Below are positions 17,699-25,584 of a stretch of 64,000 nucleotides of DNA, piece by piece (positions within the stretch are counted from its first letter, which is position 1; each line of letters starts with the position of its first letter). Position numbers and translations under genes: made by a program. The DNA comes from Desulfonatronum lacustre DSM 10312 (GTDB taxonomy: Bacteria > Desulfobacterota > Desulfovibrionia > Desulfovibrionales > Desulfonatronaceae). The stretch spans positions 1,928,582 through 1,992,581 of the forward strand of contig NZ_KI912608.1 in NCBI RefSeq assembly GCF_000519265.1, written 5' to 3'. The notes beneath the pieces are model-generated. The model was not told the origin of the DNA and made no database searches. It saw only the letters and a list, made by a program, of their open reading frames with translations.

Positions 17699-19345
17699 TC
17701 AATAATACCGATACCGCAGGATGTGATCCGGCACCTTGAATGTCTCCCAGGGCTTGCCGCGATGGGCCAGGACCAGTTCGGCGAGATAAATTCCCCTGAC
17801 GAACATGCTCGCAGCGAATTCCTCGTTCAATTCGAACCGGGTCGAGGTGATGAAGGAACGGATCAAGCCCAGAGCGAGGCGGATTTCAAAGGTCGCATCC
17901 TGGTGCTCCCGAGCGAATTGTCGGGCAAAATGCAGAAAGTGCAGGCCGACCTGATTCAGCTTGCATCGAACGACCTTGTCGAAAATCGGAATCCGGAAGT
18001 TGGACACCAGAAATACGGACACGTCCTGCAGATAATCCCCGTCCTTGGAGCGATGGACGTCGATGTAGTGAATGCGCTGCTCTTTCTGAGTATAGATAAT
18101 GTTGTTGCTGTTGTAGTCCCCGTGAATGAACACCGTAAACGGAGAGGTTGCCTTCCTTTCCACTTCGCGCAGTTGTTCCAGCAGTTCCATGGTCGAAGGA
18201 ACCTTCAGGCCGCAGAACTGTACCTGGGGCGCGTTGAATTCCGGATGGGCCACGAAAACGTCCTCGACGCGGGAAAACAACTGTTCGATGAACGTGCAGG
18301 GAAGCTCTCTGGTTTGGAGCGTTTTCTGCCAGATCATGGTCGCGGTTTCCTGAACCAGAAAAAACGCGTCCTCGAACGTCTCCTTGTCGTCGTTGAAGAC
18401 GATTTCCTGAAACGTGCATCCCGTCAAAAACTCCAACAGGATCGAAGCGTTGTCCCGGCTTTCCTGAAACCCGAACACCTTGGGCGTCAGGCCGGGCAGA
18501 ATCGCTTCCCATATCTGGATGTTTTCCCTTTCCTGGGCGATCTTCTTGAACTTGCCTTCCTTGAAGATGACCCCGGTGGAATCGCCCTGGCCGTCGCTGG
18601 AAACCTTCCCGATCCGGCAGCCTGACCGGGTTCCCCAAATGGATTCGAACTCCACCTCCCGCATCGGCAGGTCGAACCCCAGGTTGTCCAGGGATTCGCG
18701 CAGGGCCTGAAACTGGTTGATCTTCAGCTTCTCGCCGACCACGGAAAAGATCACCGCCTCCCCGATGTTCAGCAAAGAGTCCCCCATCCGCTCCAGATAC
18801 CGAAAGATGAACAAGGTGGTGATCAGGTTGTGGGTCGCGCGGCGGGCTTGAAGCTGGGAGATGATCGTGTCGAAATTGTGCTTGTAGAGCTTGTCCAGGA
18901 TGAATTCGGACCGGCAGATGCGCAAGGCCAGGGAGAGGTCCCGGTGGAACAGGGCGCGGACCACGATGTCCAGAGCCCCGAGAATCTGACGAAAAAACGG
19001 CCGGTATTCGTACTGATCCAGGAAGCGAGGATCGGAAAGATACTGCACCTGGCGGACGATATTCACGGAAAAATCGCTGATCCGCTCCAGATTGCTGCTG
19101 ATGATGTTCACGGCGCGGATAAAGTCGATCCCGGCCTTATCCAGATGGGCCTGGCTGTGCAGCCGTGAAAAACAGGTATTTTCTATGACGCTCTTGAAGT
19201 TGTCGATATAGTCGTCCCGGGAGGCGACCTTCTCGATGTTCGCGGCTTCCGGCGCGACCAGCACCTTCAGGGTCTCGTCCACCTGTTTGGCCACTTCCAA
19301 AACCATGAATTGGATTTTCTGCTCCAGTCCCTCGAAAGCGTGCAT
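17699..19345 (-). CDS. PhoU-like domain fused to aminoglycoside-phosphotransferase-like kinase
   Basis: This 548-residue protein has two parts. Residues 1-225 are a helical bundle with two PhoU-type repeats (FIRAVNIISSNLERISDFSVN and FIFRYLERMGDSLLNIGEAV show the E-R-x-x-D metal motif). Residues 245-548 look like an APH/choline-kinase fold: HGDYNSNNII (catalytic loop) and YIDVHRSKDGDYLQDVSVFL (metal-binding segment). A glycine-rich ATP loop is hard to see at the beginning of the kinase. PhoU proteins regulate phosphate uptake, so a phosphate-linked kinase is plausible. It lies between amphi-Trp and ATP-grasp genes with gaps of 6 and 54 bases. I know no characterised protein with this arrangement. 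Confidence 0.75.
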   Translation of the reverse strand: MHAFEGLEQKIQFMVLEVAKQVDETLKVLVAPEAANIEKVASRDDYIDNFKSVIENTCFSRLHSQAHLDKAGIDFIRAVNIISSNLERISDFSVNIVRQVQYLSDPRFLDQYEYRPFFRQILGALDIVVRALFHRDLSLALRICRSEFILDKLYKHNFDTIISQLQARRATHNLITTLFIFRYLERMGDSLLNIGEAVIFSVVGEKLKINQFQALRESLDNLGFDLPMREVEFESIWGTRSGCRIGKVSSDGQGDSTGVIFKEGKFKKIAQERENIQIWEAILPGLTPKVFGFQESRDNASILLEFLTGCTFQEIVFNDDKETFEDAFFLVQETATMIWQKTLQTRELPCTFIEQLFSRVEDVFVAHPEFNAPQVQFCGLKVPSTMELLEQLREVERKATSPFTVFIHGDYNSNNIIYTQKEQRIHYIDVHRSKDGDYLQDVSVFLVSNFRIPIFDKVVRCKLNQVGLHFLHFARQFAREHQDATFEIRLALGLIRSFITSTRFELNEEFAASMFVRGIYLAELVLAHRGKPWETFKVPDHILRYRYY

Positions 19346-19351
19346 GAATGC

Positions 19352-19633
19352 CTAGCCTTTTTCCTTGGCTTCAATAACCAGCGGACCATCCACGAACATG
19401 CTGCTCTCCGAGGCCTGCTCCCAGCGAAAACGCAAAACCATCTTCACCTCGCCGTCCTTTTTCTTGGTCTCCACGTCGAACTTGATCAGGCTCTGTGGTT
19501 CCAGAACCAAGCGCTTGTCCTTCCAGGAAAATTGCAGCTTGCCGTTCAGGAAGCCGTCGCTGAGCGCATTGAGATACTTGCCGATGGATTCCTTGTCCTG
19601 CAAGGATTCGTGCCGAAACTTTTCATCCGCCAT
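19352..19633 (-). CDS. Amphi-Trp domain protein (short)
   Basis: A 93-residue member of the same family as 13873-14244, with the same pattern: a basic N-terminus, the strand KLQFSWKDKRLVLEPQ, and KMVLRFRWEQ ending the domain with the conserved Trp. It lacks the acidic tail. Two amphi-Trp proteins in one operon is a hallmark of this locus. It ends six bases before the PhoU-kinase gene. Confidence 0.8.
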   Translation of the reverse strand: MADEKFRHESLQDKESIGKYLNALSDGFLNGKLQFSWKDKRLVLEPQSLIKFDVETKKKDGEVKMVLRFRWEQASESSMFVDGPLVIEAKEKG

Positions 19634-19690
19634 GTTCGTTCTCGCTTTATTGTAGTTGCAATGCCCAAACTCCAGCCTTGGGAAATCTGC

Positions 19691-19730
19691 CTCCTGCCCC
19701 CCGACTCCTGACTCCTGAATTCCGACTTCT
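19691..19730. repeat. Degenerate heptamer repeat (site 1)
   Basis: CTCCTG / ACTCCTGA / ATTCCGACT units in a 108-base gap within the GAK-type operon. It has the same sequence type as the repeats at 30873-30940 and 40566-40613 on the same strand, and the inverted copy at 37261-37293. Confidence 0.6.
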
Positions 19731-19741
19731 GTCTCTCTTTC

Positions 19742-20926
19742 TCACCCATCCAGTCGTGCTCGATATTCCTCAATGCTCCGCGCCCGGCTGGCATTGCCCA
19801 CGATCAGGCTTTTGCGGATGGACAGGTCGTCCCAGGCCGGCTGAACGCCGATGTCCCGATAGTACTTTTCAGCTTCGGCCTGGGCGGGGTCCTTGAGCTT
19901 TTCGGTCATGTGCGTGTCGTCGCCCATGAACACCAGCAAGGAGCGGTCGTCCACGCCCCGGCTCTTGTTCTGCCGGTTGATCACGTTGACCAGGAACTCG
20001 GTGTACTCCTGGGACTGAGGATTCCAGACCTCGTAGCCGTCCACGTCGTAATCCGCCAACAGAATCGGCCAGAACTGCTCCGGGTGCGGAACCACCACGC
20101 CACCACCCAAGGCCCTGGCTTCCTCGATAAACTCGGAGGTCCGGTAAAAATAGGTCGGGCTGAAATTTTCCTTGACCATACGCTTGACGGTCTTCAGGAA
20201 CACCTGGGCCCGGTGGACCAGGGATTCGGGATAAAGGTCCGCCTGGGCGGTGATGAACTCCCGGATCAGCTTGTTCTTGATCATGTCCCGGGGAAGGCTC
20301 TGCTCATGTTCGTCCAGGAGCATTCGCAGCTTCATGGCCTGTATCCGGGAAAATCGGACCACGTCCTCGTCCACTCCGGTTTCCTCGGCGGCCAACTGCA
20401 AATAGTCCTCGAACTTGGTGTTGGTGACCATGTCCAGAAAGGCGTACAACTGGCCGGAACGGTACCGGAAGGTGTGGTCCAGCATGGACTTGAACACGTC
20501 CGCGGATTCCAGCCTGCTGGTCCGGAAGTGCAGCAACAGCTGGACCTTGCGCTGGAAGCCGTGGGAATAGCAGTCCACCTCCACCCCGGAGTAGTCACCG
20601 TACTCCATGAGCACGTTGTGCTGGGTGGGAATGATCAATTCGCATGCCTTGCTGGGAAAGGTGCCCTCGATCCGTTTACGAATCAGATCCATGGGAACGT
20701 ACTCCGGGTGCCAATGAATGGCCAACACCTCGTCCTGCCGGGGCAGCACCTCCAGCGGGGTAACGATCCGCCGCACCTGCTCCGGGGTCAGTTCCTGGGA
20801 CGTGATCGCACGGAAGCACGCAACGTCCGCCTCGGTCAATCGCGGCGGATACTCCAAACTCTTCACCACCATTTTGGAGTCGTCCCGTTTGACGATTTCC
20901 ATTTTCCTACTTTTCACGGCCAACAT
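19742..20926 (-). CDS. PHP-superfamily metal-dependent hydrolase-like protein
   Basis: A 394-residue protein with scattered metal-ligand motifs of the PHP phosphoesterase superfamily: IHWHPEYVP (His71, His73), VPHPEQFWP (His281), DVDGYEVWNPQ near 294-304, and MGDDTHMTEK ending with His339. The spacing fits a trinuclear metal site, with helical insertion between residues 130 and 270. The frame continues upstream to 20977, but the ATG at 20926 is preceded by GGGAGG at five bases. It is the second gene of the GAK-type operon, 29 bases after the XXXCH gene. The substrate is unknown; a phosphate monoester or a phosphorylated product of the neighbouring kinases is a reasonable guess. Confidence 0.6.
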   Translation of the reverse strand: MLAVKSRKMEIVKRDDSKMVVKSLEYPPRLTEADVACFRAITSQELTPEQVRRIVTPLEVLPRQDEVLAIHWHPEYVPMDLIRKRIEGTFPSKACELIIPTQHNVLMEYGDYSGVEVDCYSHGFQRKVQLLLHFRTSRLESADVFKSMLDHTFRYRSGQLYAFLDMVTNTKFEDYLQLAAEETGVDEDVVRFSRIQAMKLRMLLDEHEQSLPRDMIKNKLIREFITAQADLYPESLVHRAQVFLKTVKRMVKENFSPTYFYRTSEFIEEARALGGGVVVPHPEQFWPILLADYDVDGYEVWNPQSQEYTEFLVNVINRQNKSRGVDDRSLLVFMGDDTHMTEKLKDPAQAEAEKYYRDIGVQPAWDDLSIRKSLIVGNASRARSIEEYRARLDG

Positions 20927-20955
20927 CGCGCCCTCCCTTTGCTCGTGCTTTCCGG

Positions 20956-21639
20956 TCAATCGTACTTCTTGTGACATTGGGTCTTGAGCGTGTTCAGCAC
21001 GTGCGTCGCCTGGTACGCGGCCTCCAGATCCTTGCGCTGAACCGCGTCGGCGAATGCGGCCACGGCCTCGGTGTAGGCGGAATAGAATTCATCACCCTTG
21101 CCCGGATACCGGACCATGTCCGCGGAGTCGCGCAGGAATTCGTCGATATCCATCTGGGACGGCCAACTGTTTTCATGCAGGGAGTACATGATGTTCTTGA
21201 ACGACTTCTTCATCCGTTTTTTCAAGGAACCATAGCTCCCGCCGGGTTTGCCGAGCTTTTGGGGCATGCCCGATACTTGCACCTCAAATGCCTCCCCGGT
21301 CCGGTCCTGGTCCTGGTCCTGGTCCTGGTCCTGAGTCTGGCCCTGGTCCTGCTCCAAATCACGGGGCTGGGCATCCAATCCGTTACCAGCAACACTTTCG
21401 ACTTCTTCCAGGTCATCGGGGAGATCGAACGTGCGATCACCGGATGAAATCCGGATCTTCACATCCGCCATGCCCGCGGCGTTGCGAATAGTCAGCGATA
21501 TCTTCTCCACTGAGTTCCAGGCGAGTTCCATGGTGTCCAGACTCAACCGTCCCCGCTCCATGGCATCGGCCATGCTACGCAGAATTTCCGCTAACTGCTC
21601 CGGGGAGCAGGTCATCTTCATTTTGTCTTCACGTTCCAT
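20956..21639 (-). CDS. GAK-system XXXCH-type protein
   Basis: The first gene of the operon, with an excellent AGGAGG site. Residues 1-75 resemble an amphi-Trp-like helix-strand module (MTCSPEQLAEILRSMADAMERG, then ISLTIRNAAGM). A linker of alternating Asp and Gln follows (about 98-113), encoded by five tandem GGTCCT hexamers on the plus strand. Residues 130-227 are helical and end with LKTQCHKKYD, the Cys-His end for which I know this family as 'XXXCH'. Such a module occurs near heme-binding or small phosphocarrier-like domains, but I see no second ligand. It is probably a partner or substrate of the operon's enzymes; that is inference. Confidence 0.7.
   Translation of the reverse strand: MEREDKMKMTCSPEQLAEILRSMADAMERGRLSLDTMELAWNSVEKISLTIRNAAGMADVKIRISSGDRTFDLPDDLEEVESVAGNGLDAQPRDLEQDQGQTQDQDQDQDQDRTGEAFEVQVSGMPQKLGKPGGSYGSLKKRMKKSFKNIMYSLHENSWPSQMDIDEFLRDSADMVRYPGKGDEFYSAYTEAVAAFADAVQRKDLEAAYQATHVLNTLKTQCHKKYD
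21303..21332. repeat. In-frame hexamer microsatellite in XXXCH gene
   Basis: Five exact GGTCCT units on the plus strand encode alternating Asp-Gln on the minus strand. The unit length keeps the frame when copies are gained or lost. The flanks contain two diverged copies. Confidence 0.9.
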
Positions 21640-21689
21640 GGAACCTCCTGTTTATCCCTTTAAAACTCCGTACGCGCCAAGAACTCAAA

Positions 21690-21735
21690 AAGAAAAAGCC
21701 CGTCGCGCTCAGGACGCTGAACGCGACGGACCTTT
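21690..21735 (-). terminator. Terminator-like hairpin upstream of the GAK operon (possible attenuator)
   Basis: An 8-bp perfect stem CCGTCGCG/CGCGACGG (21700-21707 with 21722-21729) runs on the minus strand into CTTTTTCTTTTT. It lies 60 bases before the start of the first operon gene, in the direction of that operon. No minus-strand gene ends upstream of it, so it may regulate read-through from a promoter further up (21740-22200) or end a short transcript. Confidence 0.6.
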
Positions 21736-22442
21736 TCGAATGGAGGTGCGAGGCAGATGGAGAGTGCCCTTGGAAGGGTTGGTTTGCATGACGATCATGT
21801 TACAATTTCCAGACGATTTGATGGCGTGTCCCATTTAATGACCTGAATGGCATGCTCCGTTTTGTCGTCGAATGCGGATTAAAATCCGTGACGAGTATTC
21901 CCCTGATGCCGTCCGTCGTCAATCCAAGGCTCGCCGGTCGAATATTTCTGTCGCGCGCGCTGCGGGAAGAGCAATTCCCAACGCCCCCACTGGCCCCACC
22001 ATGTAGCCATCCGCAAAAATCAGAAAACAAAAACATACCCAACGAATACGACAATTTCGCGTCATCGGCTCAGCGAGGCCCCTACCGAACCCTTCTTGAC
22101 GGGAGCGACCAATTACACGGCAATTCTCCACAAATAAAAACAAAAACTTCCTAAAAGCAAAGTTGCTCACCACAAGAGCAAACAAAATTACCGGTAATGA
22201 CGCATTATTAACCCACAAATAGTAAAAAATACTCTGGTAAATACATATATAAATTTGACACGCAATGAAATAGACATAAATACAATACCGTTCGCTTCAC
22301 ATTTCAAGAATAGCCAAAATACTTCTTTCACTATCCTCAAAAAAAATCGCAATTTTTTTTTGCGTATGCTGGTTTTCCTTCCCCTTTCTTATCTCTTTTG
22401 CGAATCGCGGATTTTCAGTTTTTCAAAATAGTGAAATTCATG

Positions 22443-22471
22443 TTGACGAACCACCATGTTTGATGTAATTT
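22443..22471 (+). promoter_or_regulatory. sigma70-type promoter of the betaine transporter operon
   Basis: TTGACG (22443-22448), a 17-base spacer and TAATTT (22466-22471) lie 58 bases before the proV-like ATG at the end of an AT-rich stretch. The -35 matches 5 of 6 consensus positions and the spacing is ideal. Confidence 0.6.
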
Positions 22472-22529
22472 ACTGAGATAACGTAGCCAGACGGCTGTTC
22501 TTCATCATCCAACAACAGAGGACGCTTTC

Positions 22530-23747
22530 ATGTCAGAAACCACCCGGGAACCGAAAATTCGCGTCGAGCACCTGACGAAGATTTTCGGCTCCAACTCCAA
22601 GGAAGCCTTGAAGCTGCTTCAGTCCGGGGTCGGGAAAGACAAGATTCTGGAAAAGACCGGGTGCGGGGTGGGCGTGGCGGATGCCAGCTTTACCGTGGCC
22701 CCCGGAGAGATCGTCGTGGTTATGGGGCTTTCCGGCAGCGGCAAGTCGACCCTGGTCCGGTGCATCAATCGCCTGATCGAGCCCACCGCCGGCAAGATCC
22801 TGATCGACGATCAGGACATCACCACCCTGTCCATGGACGAGTTGCGCCAGGTCCGGCTGACCAAGCTGGGCATGGTCTTTCAGAATTTCGCCCTGTTTCC
22901 CCATCGCACGGTTTGTCAAAACGCCGAGTACGGCCTGGAAATCCAGGGCATGGACCCGGCCAAACGGCGCGAGAAGGCCATGATCGCCCTGGAGCAGGTT
23001 GGCCTGAAAGGCTGGGAAGACTACTACCCGGTCAATCTTTCCGGCGGCATGCAGCAGCGCGTCGGACTGGCCCGGGCCCTGGCCCTGGATCCGGACATCC
23101 TGCTCATGGACGAAGCCTTCAGCGCCTTGGATCCCCTGATCCGCGGGGACATGCAGGACGAATTGATCAATCTGCAAAGCAAGATGCAGAAGACCATCCT
23201 GTTCATCAGCCACGACCTGGACGAAGCCCTGAAGCTCGGGGACCGGATCGTACTGATGAAAGACGGAGCCATCGTCCAAATCGGCACTGCGGAACAAATC
23301 CTGACCAACCCGGCCAACGAGTACGTTTCCCGCTTCGTGGAAAACGTGGACATCACCAAGGTACTCACCGCGGAGTCCGTGATGATCAAGCCCAAGGCCG
23401 TGGTCTTTCTCGCGGCCCACGGACCCAAATCCGCGCTCCGCTTCATGCAGAAGCAGGGGCTGTCCCAGATTTTCGTCCACGATGAAAAACATAAGGTCAT
23501 CGGCTACGTCACGGCCGACGAGGCTTCCGAGGCCACCAAACGCGGCGAGACCGAGCTGCACCACATCATGCAGACCGACTTCGTCAGCGTTCCCCCGGAC
23601 ACCCCGGCCGCGGACCTGATTCCGATCATGGCCAACCTGCCCCATCCGTTGCCGGTCGTCGGCACTGACGGCAGACTGATGGGAGTGATCATTCGCGGGT
23701 CATTGCTGGCGGCCTTGGCCGAACGTGGGAGGAACAACGATGCCTAA
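22530..23747 (+). CDS. proV: Glycine betaine/proline betaine ABC transporter, ATPase
   Basis: ATPase of an osmolyte importer (405 residues). The ABC domain carries Walker A MGLSGSGKST (near 70-79), the signature LSGGMQQRVGLARALA and the Walker B LLMDEAFSALDP. The last 120 residues are two CBS domains, which sense ionic strength in OpuA-type transporters. ProV of E. coli has the same length and plan. The start has AACAGAGGA upstream. It overlaps proW by 8 bases. Confidence 0.93.
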   Translation: MSETTREPKIRVEHLTKIFGSNSKEALKLLQSGVGKDKILEKTGCGVGVADASFTVAPGEIVVVMGLSGSGKSTLVRCINRLIEPTAGKILIDDQDITTLSMDELRQVRLTKLGMVFQNFALFPHRTVCQNAEYGLEIQGMDPAKRREKAMIALEQVGLKGWEDYYPVNLSGGMQQRVGLARALALDPDILLMDEAFSALDPLIRGDMQDELINLQSKMQKTILFISHDLDEALKLGDRIVLMKDGAIVQIGTAEQILTNPANEYVSRFVENVDITKVLTAESVMIKPKAVVFLAAHGPKSALRFMQKQGLSQIFVHDEKHKVIGYVTADEASEATKRGETELHHIMQTDFVSVPPDTPAADLIPIMANLPHPLPVVGTDGRLMGVIIRGSLLAALAERGRNNDA

Positions 23748-24567
23748 AATACCTATTGGAGCGACCATTGAGGCGATCATCGACTTTTTGGTCACCAACT
23801 TCTCCTTTCTGACCATCGCCTTCACCAGGGTCATGGAGATCGTGATCCGGGCCATTGAAAACGGCCTGCTGTTCCTGCCGCCTTGGCTGTTCATTCTGCT
23901 TGCCGCCGGATTGACTTTCTGGCTGACCAAGAAACGAGGCATCGGTATCTTTACGCTGCTGGGCCTGGCCCTGATCTGGAACATGGGGTTGTGGGTGCCC
24001 ACGGTGAGCACCATCACCCTGGTGCTCATCGCCACCCTGACCGCCCTGAGCATCGGCATTCCCATCGGGATATTGGCGGCCCTGCACAGCGGCGTGAACC
24101 GGGTCGTGCAGCCGGTTCTGGACGTCATGCAGACCATGCCGGCCTTCGTCTACCTGATCCCGGCGATCCCCTTTTTCGGTCTGGGCAAGGTGGCCGCCAT
24201 CTTTGCCACGGTGATCTTCTCCATGCCCCCGGCCATTCGTCTAACCTGCCTGGGCATCAAGCAGGTGCCGCGCGAATTGGTGGAATGCGCCGACGCCTTC
24301 GGTTCCAACAAGTGGCAAAAGCTGTTCAAGCTGCAACTGCCCCTGGCCACGCCGACCATCATGGCCGGCGTCAACCAGACCGTGATGCTCGGCCTTTCCA
24401 TGGTGGTCATCGCGGCCATGATCGGCGCACGGGGCCTGGGCGGCGAGGTCTGGCGGGCCATCCAGCGTCTGCAGATGGGCAGCGGCTTCGAAGCCGGTCT
24501 GGGCATCGTGATCGTGGCCATCATCCTGGACCGCGTCCTGCAGCACTTCGGCACCAAGAAAAACTAA
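23740..24567 (+). CDS. proW: Glycine betaine ABC transporter, permease
   Basis: A membrane permease of 275 residues with about seven spans and the EAA loop (CADAFGSNKWQKLFKLQLPLA near residues 185-205), the contact point for the ATPase. The ATG at 23740 is preceded by GGAGG at seven bases, so I prefer it to the upstream ATG at 23725. It lies inside the end of proV, which indicates translational coupling. With proV and the binding protein it completes a ProVWX/OpuA-type importer for betaine or choline-like compatible solutes. Confidence 0.92.
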   Translation: MPKIPIGATIEAIIDFLVTNFSFLTIAFTRVMEIVIRAIENGLLFLPPWLFILLAAGLTFWLTKKRGIGIFTLLGLALIWNMGLWVPTVSTITLVLIATLTALSIGIPIGILAALHSGVNRVVQPVLDVMQTMPAFVYLIPAIPFFGLGKVAAIFATVIFSMPPAIRLTCLGIKQVPRELVECADAFGSNKWQKLFKLQLPLATPTIMAGVNQTVMLGLSMVVIAAMIGARGLGGEVWRAIQRLQMGSGFEAGLGIVIVAIILDRVLQHFGTKKN

Positions 24568-24602
24568 CCCTCAACCTAATCTGAAACCAAGGAGGTTTTA
24601 TC

Positions 24603-25460
24603 ATGATGAGTAAAAAACTGTTTCGCATCCTGCTGGCCCTGTCGGTCATTCTGTTGGTGACCGCCGGTACGGCGTCCGCTCAGGACAAGTCCGTGCGTAT
24701 CGCCTACGTGGAATGGGACTGCGCCGCGGCCAGCACCCACGTGGTCCAGGCGGCTCTGGAAGAAATGGGCTATGACGTGGAAATTCTACCCGTGGCCGCC
24801 GCGGCCATGTGGCAGGCCGTGGGCACCGGCAACGTGGACGGGATGGTCACCGCCTGGCTGCCCGTGACCCACGCCGACTACTACGAGCGAGTCAAGGACT
24901 CCGTGGTAGACCTGGGCCCCATTGTCGGCGGCGCCAAGCTGGGTTGGGCCGTACCCTCCTACGTGACCATCGACTCCATCGCTGAAATGAACGACCATGC
25001 GGACAAGTTCAACGGTCGGATCATCGGCATCGATCCGGGCGCCGGCCTGATGCGCCTGTCCGAAGACGCGGTGCGTGAATACGGTCTTACCAAGTTTGAA
25101 TTGATCGAAGGCAGCGACGCCACCATGACCGGGGCCCTGAGCAACGCCGTGGACCGCGATGAATGGGTGGTCGTCACAGCTTGGTCCCCGCACTGGATGT
25201 TCGGCGTCTGGGATCTGAAGTACCTGGACGACCCCAAGGGCATCCTGGGCGGCGAAGAAAGCATCCACACCATCGTCCGCCAGGGCCTTGAGGAAGACAA
25301 GCCGGAAGTCTACAACTTCCTGAAGAACTTCGCCTATGAAAGCCCCAACCAGTTGCAGATGATCATGGCCTGGAACCAGGAATCCGGCGCGGACCGCCTG
25401 GAAAACGCCAAGCGTTTTCTGCGCGAAAACCCGGAGCAGTTCGAGAGCTGGAAGAAATAG
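24603..25460 (+). CDS. proX: Glycine betaine-binding periplasmic protein
   Basis: Periplasmic solute-binding protein of 285 residues. A signal peptide (basic start, hydrophobic core ILLALSVILLVTAG, cleavage probably after TASA) precedes the mature domain. Aromatic residues typical of betaine boxes are present (YVEWDCAAAS, TAWLPVTHADYY, TAWSPHWMFGVWDLKYL). AAGGAGG lies seven bases before the ATG. It is the last gene of the operon and is followed by a strong terminator. The ligand is a quaternary ammonium solute; I cannot tell betaine from related ones by eye. Confidence 0.92.
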   Translation: MMSKKLFRILLALSVILLVTAGTASAQDKSVRIAYVEWDCAAASTHVVQAALEEMGYDVEILPVAAAAMWQAVGTGNVDGMVTAWLPVTHADYYERVKDSVVDLGPIVGGAKLGWAVPSYVTIDSIAEMNDHADKFNGRIIGIDPGAGLMRLSEDAVREYGLTKFELIEGSDATMTGALSNAVDRDEWVVVTAWSPHWMFGVWDLKYLDDPKGILGGEESIHTIVRQGLEEDKPEVYNFLKNFAYESPNQLQMIMAWNQESGADRLENAKRFLRENPEQFESWKK

Positions 25461-25486
25461 ACTCCTTGCCTCTTATACGAACAAAC

Positions 25487-25515
25487 AAAAAGGCCGCCCA
25501 TTGGGCGGCCTTTTT
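25487..25515 (+). terminator. Terminator of the proVWX operon
   Basis: GGCCGCCC (25492-25499) pairs with GGGCGGCC (25503-25510) over a 3-base loop, extended by A/T pairs on both sides and followed by TTTTTG. It could also stop minus-strand transcription from the neighbouring phosphorelay. Confidence 0.92.
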
Positions 25516-25584
25516 GTTTGCGCGGCGCGTCTCCGTGCCGGCCCCTAAAGCCATCGCCAAAACTTCACCCGAAAAGAACGGTTC

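Larger units (their letters stand above)
21640..22529. other. 890-base intergenic region before the GAK operon and proV
   Basis: No convincing gene. The left part (21640-22100) has genomic base composition and an operon leader with the hairpin at 21690-21734. The right part (about 22120-22500) is strikingly AT-rich and contains poly-A/poly-T tracts at 22338-22361 and a good sigma70-type promoter for the betaine transporter. Two short minus-strand open frames (99 and 84 codons) lack ribosome-binding sites. Confidence 0.6.

Noticed and set aside
21800-22218. Small minus-strand open frames upstream of the GAK-type operon
   Set aside because: No ribosome-binding site and no family resemblance; they overlap each other in different frames.
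22140-22440. AT-rich stretch as prophage or island edge
   Set aside because: There is no integrase, tRNA or direct repeat at its ends; it is simply promoter DNA.
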